NCBI RefSeq assembly: GCF_036985505.1
Contig: NZ_BTGQ01000007.1
Location: forward strand, 1 to 64,000
Direction of reading: 5' to 3'
Source: Croceitalea sp947503285
GTDB taxonomy: Bacteria > Bacteroidota > Bacteroidia > Flavobacteriales > Flavobacteriaceae
Length of the DNA: 64,000 nucleotides
A program made the translations under genes and the position numbers. The notes beneath the pieces were generated by a model that saw only the letters and a list, made by a program, of their open reading frames with translations, was not told where the DNA came from and did no database searches. This document shows, in pieces, positions 1-10,100 of the stretch. The first letter of the stretch is position 1, and every line of letters begins with the position of its first letter.

Positions 1-3000
1 CGTCCACCGTCGTACCATCGGCCAAGTCCCCGAAATCCTCCCACCATACCACATCGGTATCGCTTTGGTCAGATTCTACGGTCCAAGTGAAATTCGTGAT
101 TAGGGGTAAAGACCCTGGTTTAGAAACTGTAACCACAACCGTGTATACACCATTTCCGTTTATACCACCAGAAGAGGCTCCAATGTCAATAGTACCGAAT
201 ATTAGTCCATTTGTAGGCTCTATACTTATTCCGCTAGGTTGACCTTCTATTGCATAGTTAAAGTTAACTGCGGGATTGCCACCGGTGGCGGCAACCCCAA
301 AACTACCCACAGTATCTTCCTCAAAGTTGAACTGATTTACAATAGGATCAACCTCAACCGGCGGAAATTGTGGGGCATCACTATTAAGTTGTAACCATTG
401 GGTAGTGGGTACCAAATCTGAAGTACCATTGATCCCACCGCCCGAAATAAAAAGTCTATTCCCAAAAGCTTGTGCTACGGCGGACTGTCTAGGGTTATGG
501 AGGGTACAGATGTTTGACCATTGATTTGTCGAAGGGTCATATTGGGTTACATCGTCACTGAAAACACCATTTTCTTCTTGCCCACCTACAATGATTATCC
601 GCCCATCGAATACTGTAGTGCCTGGTTCAAAATGGGAACGCACCGCGGGAAGATCAGCGACAGGGGTCCATGTATCCGTGGCACTATCATAGGCTTCCAC
701 CGTGGTAACCGGTTCCCTAGGGTTTAAATGTCCAATCTGTCCTCCTATAGCATATACAATACCATTCACGGTCTCAGCGCTATGATGGTTTCTTGGCACC
801 AACATAGGAGCCGCCGTAGCCCAACCTGCCCCAAGGTTTGTGACGTCCAATGTAAAATGATTTCCTATAACAGTTTCGACATCATCCTCTAAACCTCCAA
901 AGAAATGAATGATGTTCCCATTAAGTGTTGCCTCCCCAGAGGCTACGGCCATAGGTAGGTCCGGCCCTAGACTCCAGGTATCGGTAGCAATATCATAGAT
1001 ATGCACCCTCTCTGATATAACGGTATTTGAGGAAAGGTTTCCCACGATACCGCCAATCAACCATATCTGATTTTCGGCAACAACACTACCCATATGGGTT
1101 AGTGGTTCCGGTAAATCGGCTCCAACTGTCCATGTATCATTAGAAATATCATAGATTTCAAGATGGTCATTGGCGTTAATGCCTGCTGACCATCCTCCCA
1201 TAACATAAATCTTATCATCAAGAATCTCACTTCTGGCTTGAAAGCGACTGAAATTCGCATCTGCCGCATTATTCAGCAAACAGAGAGACCCCCCCATTAT
1301 CGTCCATGTAAAAGAAACCTCATCCGGTAAAGACCCTGCTTTTGCAACCGTTACGGTGACGTTGTATATTCCATCTCCATTAGTTCCCCCAACGGAGGCT
1401 CCTGAATCAATGATACCAGATATTTCTCCCGTGACTGAATCAATTCCAATTCCCTCAGGTTGACCAGCAATACTAAAAATAAAATTTGCTGATGGATCTC
1501 CACCAGAGGCCATCGCTGTAAGCCCCGAGACGATACCACCCATCTCGTTGAATTGATTGGCTATTGGACTTGCGGTGATGATGGGAAAATCAGAAGGCGA
1601 ACTGGTGTATAATTCCAAAGCGGATAGCTTGGGTTGGTCTACACCATCTGGGCCCAAGGCATCAAAATACAGATTCAGCTCCCCATCTGTGATCGAGACC
1701 AAAAAACTTCTAGTCACTTGGCTCTCTGCGCCTACCTCTGCAAAAATATCGTAATCATCCAAAATGAGAGATCCTTCAGCTGTAACATCAAAGATTCTGC
1801 TTCCCACACCGCCGGAACCACCTCCATTAGCACCAAAATAGATTTCGGCAAAATGGAGTACCACCTCATACTCTCCATTGGGCACTACAAAATCATAGGA
1901 AAACTCCTCCGGGGGATTGGAACTTCGTTCCGTTTGATAAAGTGGTGAGACACTTGCGTTGGTATTGGCAAACCCATTACCCCCTGTAAAGTTGGAGTCT
2001 GCAGAAAATACTATTCCATTTAGTGTTACTTGAGGGCCACCAGCATTGATCCTCAATAAAGGCTCTCTAGAAGGAGGGGATGATACTCCGTCAATAGTAA
2101 GGTCAATATTCAAGAAACCGGAATTGTTGTATTGAATCTGCAACGTGATCGGGCTGCTTGGAAGACCGTTGTATGAAACCGCTAATTCATGGGTTGATCC
2201 AGGAAGTAAAAGTTGATTGACTAAATTTCCATTCGGGAAACTAAAGTTCTCCGAACCCGTACCCAAAACCTGAACTGAATTTATGATAACCCCAGTGTTT
2301 CCATCAGCAACTTGTATGTTTATGGCCTCCTGTGAACCTGTTGCATTAAAATTCAAAGTACTCGGGCTTTGAACAACACTTGGAACCAAAGGGTCCCCTA
2401 CAGGATTTGCCCCACCTAAACACTCCAAGTTATGTTGAAATCCTCCTGCGGGAGCCAAATCCGAACCGGCAGTGATAAAAACCCCATCGCCAGAGACAAT
2501 GGCTTGGGAAGCCCTTCTACCGAAATTCGTATCTTGTAATCGACGCCATGTTTCAGATACAGGATCAAACTCTTCAGATATAGTAGTAACCGCATCTTCT
2601 ATAAATTCCCCGTCAACAATTTGATCTCTAACCGAGCCACCTACAGCAATAATGCGATTATTGAACATAGCCAACATCGCTCCAATTCTTGGGGTTGGCA
2701 TATTTTGGGCAGCATCTAAGGTAGACCATGTCTGCGTGGTAAAATTATACACATCAACCTGGGCGATTGCCGGGGCAAATATTTGAGTGCCTCCAGATTG
2801 ACGCCCCCCCATGACATATAGATTGTCATCCATAACAATTGCCTGAAAATGATCCCTTGCAATAGGAGCATCCTCTAAAGGGGTCCATGTTCCTGTTTGG
2901 GGATCATATTCATCAAACCACGGCACATACCCTCCATTATGACCATTTGTGTTCCCTCCTACAATATAGAATCTACCGTCATAAACCACCACACCTGCTG

Positions 3001-6000
3001 CCCCTCTACGTCTATTTTCTGGGATTTCCGGGCCTTGGATCCATTCTTCATTGGCTGGGTCAAAAATCCAGATATGTTCCGTAGCGATATCATTTGGAAA
3101 ATTATCCCCTGTCAAGGAAGCCAATATCCAAATCAAACCGTTGTACTCCACACATTGAAAGTGGTTCAACAAAACTGGTGCGGATTCTGGCAAGGTACTC
3201 CATGAGTTTGTGGTGTAGTCATATACATCAACATTGGCACTTTCCCTTCCTCCTATGAGGTAAAATCGGTTTCCTGCCTGTACAAATCCGTTTTCATGTC
3301 GTGCCGAATAGTTTTCTTGGTCATCTTTGTCAACCCACGCCAAATTGGCGTTATCCGTTTCACCGGTATCTTCTAAATTCACATTCAAAAAATCCCAGGT
3401 ACCTTCTACTTCCACCCCAGGAGCGTTTGAAGTCCCTATGAGTCCCACGGCTAAATCCAATGTGGTGTTTTGTAAGGCGGTAAGGATTGCACCTTCTGCC
3501 ATAATCGTACCCAATGTTTGGCGGCCGTTGCCATCCAGGTTATACTCCAAGATGATCTGGCCAGTTTGAGGATTCACCACAAAAAAGAACACGACATTAC
3601 CCGTGGGACGTTCTCCTGCATCCATTGCAAGGCTAATCGGTGCCCTAGGTATATCACCTATCTCTTGTTGCGCAAAGATGCCACTTGGTGTCAGTACGAA
3701 CTTGATGTAATTGCGCTGCGTACCGTCCCCGATGAACAATCCCAATTCCCCATTTGGTGCCATGGAATTGCCATACAATTGAAGCGGTTGATTAAAATTC
3801 CCAATGGAACCTGATACCGTAAATATTCCTGTACTACTATCGACTTGGATGCCGTATTGAAACCCTTTTTCTTGGGTGTTTGCCAATCCTAAGGCCGTAC
3901 CTGAAGTCATTTGCATGGTCATCGCTCCGATAGCTCCACCCAAAATATCATTGGGATTAGGGTCATTCGTATCATCACGCCGGTCAAGATAATCCAACCA
4001 ATTGGCTCCAGATGCACCATTATTCATAAGCCCCGTCATTCCTAAGCCTAAAAATCCGCCTAAATGGGTATCGGAGAAAAGGCTATTGAAAACGGGAAGA
4101 GTGAAGGCATCACTACCACTTGTAGTTGGGTCGCCCAACTGAAAAGGGTCTTCTGCATCAGGGATACCATCTGCATCGTCGTCAGGATCGTTAAAATCTG
4201 AAACCAATTGCCCGCCTACAGAAAAATCAAAGTCGTTGGGTCGTGCGCCCCCGTTACATATATCCGTACCATTATCCAACTCATCTTGATTTGTGTAGCC
4301 ATCATTATCATTGTCAGCTTGTGGATCATAATTAACATCACCTTGGACCAAACATTCCACAAAGTCTTGGGGTTCTAAAACGCTGATGGACCCCCCAAGC
4401 ATACCAACCCATATAGTGCCTGGAAAAATATCCGTATCGCTATTGCAACTTACCCCAAGGGCATTACCCCCTAGACCTGAAGCAAAATTTGGTGTAAATT
4501 CTGCTGACAGACCGTTCTCATCTAACTGTACCCGCCGTAGAAGGCCATTATTCACCCCTGCAATCAAGTCTCCCTGCATGGCACCGTTAAAATTAGAGGC
4601 TGTGTATTCATCTATCCCATTCGTATTGGTACCCCAAATTACCACAGGTTTATCCGTCGGACCGTCTGGATTGGAAAGTCTTGGACCTCGCCAGTCGCCC
4701 TCAACCGTGTTCGCAAGGGCTAATGGTACCGGAGGCCAATCTGCGGGGAGACCTATGTTTGGGTCCGTTGTCGACCCAAGAGTACTGCCATCTGGGTCGT
4801 ACAACTCTGTACGGAATACGGCATTGGCCGTACCAAACTGGTCTGGTGCGGTAAAAAGACCTGCTCCAGAGGGATTGGCACGTATTGGATTAGGGTGGCC
4901 CGCATAAAAACTTCCAAACAGATAGTTTTGGATATCAGTGGTAATCAGTTCCAGATGGTCTTCATTATTTATCTGTTCACTACCTGAAGCTGATGAGCTA
5001 CCAGGTTCTGAGGGGTCATAAAAATTTGTGGCATTGCCGCCCCCTTCGTTGGTGGGAAAACCGCCCCAACCTCCATTGGCACCATTGTCGGTAACGTAGA
5101 CCGCCCCACTTTGGGTTACTACTAAATCATAGGCGTTGCGATACCCCGGTGAAAAAATCTGTACAGGCCCCCCGATGACTAGCTTTGCTTGATTTAATCC
5201 ATCGTTGCCTCCCCAGGGGTCATTTATATCAATAGGGGAATAGTTCGCATCTTGTGGGTCTTCAGATGCAGGATTGCCCAAAATATCTATGTTGGGTCTT
5301 GTTGGGTCGTCCAACGTGGGTAGGTCGTAAATATAAGCTCTACCATTGTCATTTAATATCGGCATTTCTTCCAATGCTGTCAAATCTATTGAAAGTACTG
5401 CAGCAGATAGGGCATACTCCGTTAAAAAAGCGAAATTTACCGAGGGTGCTCCGGCGTTTGCATTACCTCCCTGTGCGACAATGAGATATTCCCGGCCGTT
5501 TATGGTTGTAAATTCCAATCCGTTGTTAGCATGATTTTCCTCAGAACGTGGAAGCCCCCTAACAATATCAACGGTATCCCAACCACTACCATTCCAAGTT
5601 AATCGTGTAATCACCCCAGAGTTGGTGTCTAAATCCACATCCCCGTTTCCACCATTGAATCCGCCACCGATTCTAAAGTCACTAGAGTTTACGTAGATAA
5701 TGGGTTGTTCTGAAGTACCCGCTACCGTAAGCCCCGTAGTCTCGCGCTCCACGCCCGCAAAGGAAGTACCGTCATCGTTGTGGTTGGCAATCGACTGAAT
5801 ACCGTCCAGTACCTCGATAGCAGTTACCTCATAGTCCGTCGCACTGTTGCGTGTAACCGTCAAAATCTTGATCAAACCAGGGTATTCAGCGACATAAAGC
5901 CTTCCATCCGGACCAAACATCAAAGAGGTCACTCCATTGGAAACATCCCCTAAACCGTTAAAATCAAGCTGGGTCTGTGTGAAACTTTGAGAAAATACCT

Positions 6001-6064
6001 TTGAAGAAAATAAAAGAATCAGTGCCTGAAAAACTAAAATCCCCCGGAAGTAATTTTTTTTCAT
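1..6064 (-). CDS. Giant modular secreted protein (propeller, kelch, malectin), 3' end outside the window
   Basis: The frame is open from an ATG at 6064 to the window edge, so at least 2,021 codons are present and the C-terminus is missing. A signal peptide of about 25 residues is followed by a glucose/sorbosone dehydrogenase-like beta-propeller (about 4370-5990; motif GPDGRLYVAEYPG). Next come acidic thrombospondin type 3-like calcium repeats (4170-4330), a concanavalin/lectin-like domain (3370-4150), a first set of kelch repeats (2440-3340), and a malectin domain (about 1570-2080; starts LLRINAGG). An Ig-like putative domain (1310-1570), a second kelch set (380-1290) and another Ig-like domain close the visible part. 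It is a paralogue of the next large minus-strand gene, which ends in a type IX sorting domain, so surface export is likely but not seen here. The substrate is unknown; carbohydrate binding or adhesion is inferred from the modules. Confidence 0.85.
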   Translation of the reverse strand, partial: MKKNYFRGILVFQALILLFSSKVFSQSFTQTQLDFNGLGDVSNGVTSLMFGPDGRLYVAEYPGLIKILTVTRNSATDYEVTAIEVLDGIQSIANHNDDGTSFAGVERETTGLTVAGTSEQPIIYVNSSDFRIGGGFNGGNGDVDLDTNSGVITRLTWNGSGWDTVDIVRGLPRSEENHANNGLEFTTINGREYLIVAQGGNANAGAPSVNFAFLTEYALSAAVLSIDLTALEEMPILNDNGRAYIYDLPTLDDPTRPNIDILGNPASEDPQDANYSPIDINDPWGGNDGLNQAKLVIGGPVQIFSPGYRNAYDLVVTQSGAVYVTDNGANGGWGGFPTNEGGGNATNFYDPSEPGSSSASGSEQINNEDHLELITTDIQNYLFGSFYAGHPNPIRANPSGAGLFTAPDQFGTANAVFRTELYDPDGSTLGSTTDPNIGLPADWPPVPLALANTVEGDWRGPRLSNPDGPTDKPVVIWGTNTNGIDEYTASNFNGAMQGDLIAGVNNGLLRRVQLDENGLSAEFTPNFASGLGGNALGVSCNSDTDIFPGTIWVGMLGGSISVLEPQDFVECLVQGDVNYDPQADNDNDGYTNQDELDNGTDICNGGARPNDFDFSVGGQLVSDFNDPDDDADGIPDAEDPFQLGDPTTSGSDAFTLPVFNSLFSDTHLGGFLGLGMTGLMNNGASGANWLDYLDRRDDTNDPNPNDILGGAIGAMTMQMTSGTALGLANTQEKGFQYGIQVDSSTGIFTVSGSIGNFNQPLQLYGNSMAPNGELGLFIGDGTQRNYIKFVLTPSGIFAQQEIGDIPRAPISLAMDAGERPTGNVVFFFVVNPQTGQIILEYNLDGNGRQTLGTIMAEGAILTALQNTTLDLAVGLIGTSNAPGVEVEGTWDFLNVNLEDTGETDNANLAWVDKDDQENYSARHENGFVQAGNRFYLIGGRESANVDVYDYTTNSWSTLPESAPVLLNHFQCVEYNGLIWILASLTGDNFPNDIATEHIWIFDPANEEWIQGPEIPENRRRGAAGVVVYDGRFYIVGGNTNGHNGGYVPWFDEYDPQTGTWTPLEDAPIARDHFQAIVMDDNLYVMGGRQSGGTQIFAPAIAQVDVYNFTTQTWSTLDAAQNMPTPRIGAMLAMFNNRIIAVGGSVRDQIVDGEFIEDAVTTISEEFDPVSETWRRLQDTNFGRRASQAIVSGDGVFITAGSDLAPAGGFQHNLECLGGANPVGDPLVPSVVQSPSTLNFNATGSQEAINIQVADGNTGVIINSVQVLGTGSENFSFPNGNLVNQLLLPGSTHELAVSYNGLPSSPITLQIQYNNSGFLNIDLTIDGVSSPPSREPLLRINAGGPQVTLNGIVFSADSNFTGGNGFANTNASVSPLYQTERSSNPPEEFSYDFVVPNGEYEVVLHFAEIYFGANGGGSGGVGSRIFDVTAEGSLILDDYDIFAEVGAESQVTRSFLVSITDGELNLYFDALGPDGVDQPKLSALELYTSSPSDFPIITASPIANQFNEMGGIVSGLTAMASGGDPSANFIFSIAGQPEGIGIDSVTGEISGIIDSGASVGGTNGDGIYNVTVTVAKAGSLPDEVSFTWTIMGGSLCLLNNAADANFSRFQARSEILDDKIYVMGGWSAGINANDHLEIYDISNDTWTVGADLPEPLTHMGSVVAENQIWLIGGIVGNLSSNTVISERVHIYDIATDTWSLGPDLPMAVASGEATLNGNIIHFFGGLEDDVETVIGNHFTLDVTNLGAGWATAAPMLVPRNHHSAETVNGIVYAIGGQIGHLNPREPVTTVEAYDSATDTWTPVADLPAVRSHFEPGTTVFDGRIIIVGGQEENGVFSDDVTQYDPSTNQWSNICTLHNPRQSAVAQAFGNRLFISGGGINGTSDLVPTTQWLQLNSDAPQFPPVEVDPIVNQFNFEEDTVGSFGVAATGGNPAVNFNYAIEGQPSGISIEPTNGLIFGTIDIGASSGGINGNGVYTVVVTVSKPGSLPLITNFTWTVESDQSDTDVVWWEDFGDLADGTTVD

Positions 6065-6332
6065 ATCAATACTTTGTTTAGGTTCTTTGGGGGAGTTACG
6101 AAGATAAAATCCCTTACAAGATTGGGAAACATAGGATAAATCTATTAGACAAATAGCCATTAAAATCGGTGAATGTCATGTTGCCCAACAATTCTTATGG
6201 CCAATGATTTAGATACCTTGTTACAAATCATTAAATCGTAAAAATCTATTTTTACATCAGATTGTGAAGAGGTTTTTTTAGTCCTCTGTTGAAAATCTTT
6301 TTTCAAACCTTATTTTTATCCCAAATTTTTTT

Positions 6333-7073
6333 ATGTTAAGCTTTTTTTCAAATAAGGGGTACCTTGTTGATGTCCTAGCCGGACTTGTTGATATACACAA
6401 TCATATATTGCCGGGAATCGATGATGGTGCCAAGACCCCTAATGATTCATTGGAACTTATAAAAGGGTTTGGTGAGTTTGGTGTCACAAATTTTTTATGT
6501 ACACCTCACATTATGCATAATTACTACCCTAATACCCCTGGCACTATACAGAGCTCTTTCGAAATCTTGGAAAAAGCACTTGAAAAAAAAGACATAGGTG
6601 GTGTATCTATTTATCCAGCGGCAGAGCATATGATTGATGATAATTTCGAACAATTATTACATAAAGATGAGGTTATGCCCCTGAAAATGTATCATCTGTT
6701 AATCGAAATGTCTTTTTTACAGCCCCCAATAAATTTTAAAATAGCGTTGGATAAAATTATTTCCAAAGGACTCTTTCCTATATTGGCACACCCTGAACGC
6801 TATATATTTTTGAAGAGTAATTCAAGCCGATTTTTAAGTTATAAAAAAAAAGGTGTCTTATTTCAGGTCAACCTTTTGTCATTGGCCAATTATTATGGAA
6901 AGGACGTAAAATTAAAAGCAATCAAGCTCATGGAAAACGATCTCATTGATTTTGTGGGAAGCGATGTACATAATATACAACAGCTTAATTTTCTTAAAGA
7001 GGCAACTGTCACAAAAAAGACGGCAAAAAGACTTGATATAATCATCAATAGAACCATTGAACAGTTCTATTAA
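6333..7073 (+). CDS. CpsB/YwqE-family PHP-domain protein-tyrosine phosphatase
   Basis: A 246-residue protein of normal length for the CpsB/CapC family. These metal-dependent phosphatases remove phosphate from the tyrosine-rich tail of Wzc-type kinases and so tune polysaccharide export. The metal-binding residues of the PHP fold are visible: DIHNHILPGIDDG near residue 21, a TPH motif near 58, the AEH motif near 95, HPERY near 153 and SDVHN near 210. The start MLSFFSNKGYLVD resembles those of other flavobacterial members. It lies between two giant minus-strand genes rather than beside the intact wzc at 23445-25823. The decayed wzc remnant at 16706-17503 may mark its former partner. Regulation is not apparent. 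Confidence 0.9.
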   Translation: MLSFFSNKGYLVDVLAGLVDIHNHILPGIDDGAKTPNDSLELIKGFGEFGVTNFLCTPHIMHNYYPNTPGTIQSSFEILEKALEKKDIGGVSIYPAAEHMIDDNFEQLLHKDEVMPLKMYHLLIEMSFLQPPINFKIALDKIISKGLFPILAHPERYIFLKSNSSRFLSYKKKGVLFQVNLLSLANYYGKDVKLKAIKLMENDLIDFVGSDVHNIQQLNFLKEATVTKKTAKRLDIIINRTIEQFY

Positions 7074-7101
7074 TAAATCTTAAGTAAGAATAGGTATAAA
7101 A

Positions 7102-7129
7102 AAAGGGAAAAATGTACATTTTTCCCTTT
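7102..7129. terminator. Perfect palindrome, likely bidirectional terminator
   Basis: A perfect 28-base palindrome, with 5-base A and T runs flanking a TGTACA centre and GGG/CCC in each arm. It lies between the convergent stop codons of the CpsB-like gene (7073) and the giant gene (7154). A- and T-rich flanks on each side would give a U-tract in both directions. Confidence 0.75.
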
Positions 7130-7153
7130 CCCATTATAAGAAATATTTTGGGT

Positions 7154-10100
7154 TTAATTCTTTACCAAAAGCTCAATGCCAATAGGATCGCCTTGGTTCA
7201 TTTCTATTGTTATGTAATAAAGTCCATCCCTCAGGCTTGATATTGGAATAGTATATTGTTCACCGTCGAAAATTTCAAGCGGATCAAATGAGCCTAAAAG
7301 CCTTCCTGTAGAGTCGTGCAGTTTAATCCTGATAGCCATGTTCCCGATTGGCAGGTTCACGACTTGAAGGGTCGCAAAATTTGATGCCGGATTGGGTGCA
7401 ACAATAGCAGCCATTTCCACCCCTAATGTTGTATTATCCATTACTTCGATAGTTATTGATGCAGAATCTGACAACCCCTGTCCATCTTGAACTGTAAGTG
7501 TTACTTGATACGATCCCGAAACTTCAAAAGTATAGGTTGGATTTGCCTCAGTAGATAAATTACCGTCACCAAAATCCCATGAATAACTTACAATACCGAC
7601 ATCATCAGTTGAGCCAATACCTGTGAAAGTGACTTCTAATGGTGCGTTACCACTAATTGGTGTGGCTTCCACCATGGCAACAGGCGCTTGATTGCCACTC
7701 GATTCCGTAACCTGAATAGTAACTTCATCAGAATCAACAAGCCCTTCCCCATCAGTAACCAGAAGTTCGACAGTATACATTCCTGGTGAATTGAAAATAT
7801 GGGTAGGATCAGCCTCCGTGCTGGTTCCACCATCACCGAAATCCCATAAATAGCTTATTATACCCACATCGTCCGTCGAGTTACTTCCTGTGAAGTTAAC
7901 TTCCAATGGAGCATCTCCATTAATCGGCGTGGCCTCGGCCGTAGCGACTGGGGCTTGATTGCCCCCCGGTTCAGTAACTTGAATGATTACCGTTGCCATA
8001 TCCGTCAATCCTTCATTATCCGCCACCGTCAATATTACATTATACGTACCTACAGTGTCAAACGTATAAGTAGGATCGGCTTCGTTTGAGACACTGCCGT
8101 CGCCAAAATCCCATGCATAGGATATTACGGCAGAATCATCGGTTGAGTTGCTACCCATAAAGCTAACCTCTAATGGAGCATTCCCATTAAGTGGTGTAGC
8201 CTCAGCAATTGCGACAGGCGCTTCATTAGGCAGTGGTTCATCGACTGTAATCGTAATGATATCGGTACCCATGAGCCCTTCTTCATCCACTACGGTCAAG
8301 GACACATTATAAACACCCGGAATTTCAAAAGTGTACACTGGGTTAATTTCTTCGGATGTTATGCCGTTCTGAAAATCCCAAAAATAGCTGACAATACCCG
8401 AATCATCTGTTGAGCCAGTAGCATCAAAAATCACTGGTAATGGGGCTTCACCTTGGGTTGGGTTCGCAGTCGCAAGGGCCGTAGGAGGTTGATTTCCGGT
8501 ACCTGACACCGTAATGGTAACGGTATCCATATCAGTCAAACCTTCTCCATCGGTAACTATCAATTGAACACTATAAACCCCTGGAGCATCGAAGATGTAA
8601 ATAGGACTTTCTTCCGTAGAGGTACCACCATCAGCAAAATTCCAAAAGTAAGATGCCACGGCAACATCATCCGTCGAGTTACTTCCTGTGAAGTTAACCT
8701 CAAGCGGTGAGTTACCGTTCAATGGTGTCGCTTCAGCAATGGCCATTGGGGGTAGATTGGGCTGATTTACCGTTATAGTCACTTCATCTGTATCTATAAG
8801 TCCTTCTTCATCGGTTACCATGAGCGTGGCTACATAAGTACCTGGTACCATATAAGTATAGGTAAGATCCGCTTCGGTTGAGGTACCTCCATCACCAAAG
8901 TTCCACATATACTCTAGAAAACCAACATCATCAGTAGAGTTACTTCCCGTAAAAGACACGTCTAAGGGGGCATCACCGCTGATTGGTGTCGCTTCGGCAA
9001 CAGCTACTGGAGGTAGATTGGAACTATTCACCGTTATGGTCACCACGTCTGTGCTTACAAGCCCTTCGATATCAGTAACACTAAGAACCACATCGTAAAT
9101 GCCAGGTTCACTAAAGATATAAGTAGGGCTGACTTCGGTCGATGTTCCTCCATCAATAAAATCCCAAGTATAATCCATAATCATAATGTCATCGGTAGAA
9201 GCATTACCATCAAAGACAACTTCAAGCGGGGCGGTTCCCTCGACAATATTGGCAGATGCCACAGCAGTTGGGGGTATGCCCGTCCCTTCTACGGTAATTG
9301 TGATACTCTTTGTATCTGAGTTGCCATCTATATCGCCTACGGTCAAATCGACACTGAAGGTACCGATTGTATTGAACGTATGACTTGGATCGGCATTGGT
9401 AGAAGTCGTTCCGTCTTTAAAATTCCATAGATAACTTGTGACCCCGACATCATCCAAAGAATTGCTTCCCGTAAAATCTACCGTCAATGGAACGACACCA
9501 TTTATAACATTGGCTTCAGGTACGGCTATTAGATCTCCTGGCTCGCCTACATACCATACAAAATCAATGGTCTCGTCATTTGGCGGATCACCATCATCCG
9601 TAACCATAACAGATACGTTGTACGGGCTATTTTCCGCCGCACCTGGTCCATTAGTATCCCCATTCCTCTGGGATTCGGCTGCATCCGTGAGATTATCGGT
9701 ATTATAATTGAACCCATAAGTATCTACTTTATACAACGCCAAGCGATCTATTGCGTGGCCCAAAGAACGTTCTGAAATCTCCATTGTATACGTTCCCGGA
9801 TTCACGAACCATACATATATGGAGTGTGGATCGAAATCACTAGTACGTGCCTGCCAATCATATACTTGGGAGTTTCCCCCACTCCTATATATTTTAAAAA
9901 AACCGTTCGAACTATTGCCGATGGGTTCCGTACCTAAATCTTGATTTATAGGAGTGTTTGACCCATCTAGTTCAGCAGTTTCCAAACCAATAGTCTCGCG
10001 TCCACTATCTCCGGGGAATACTAAATCCGTTGTATTATTGGACTGTAGTAAGTTAATGATATCCAATTCGCTACCTGGGTTGCCAAGGCTTTCGTCAATT

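Noticed and set aside
1..6064. Many short frames on both strands suggesting several small genes or a frameshifted gene
   Set aside because: One uninterrupted minus-strand frame with continuous domain sequence runs from 6064 to the edge; the short frames are shadows of it.
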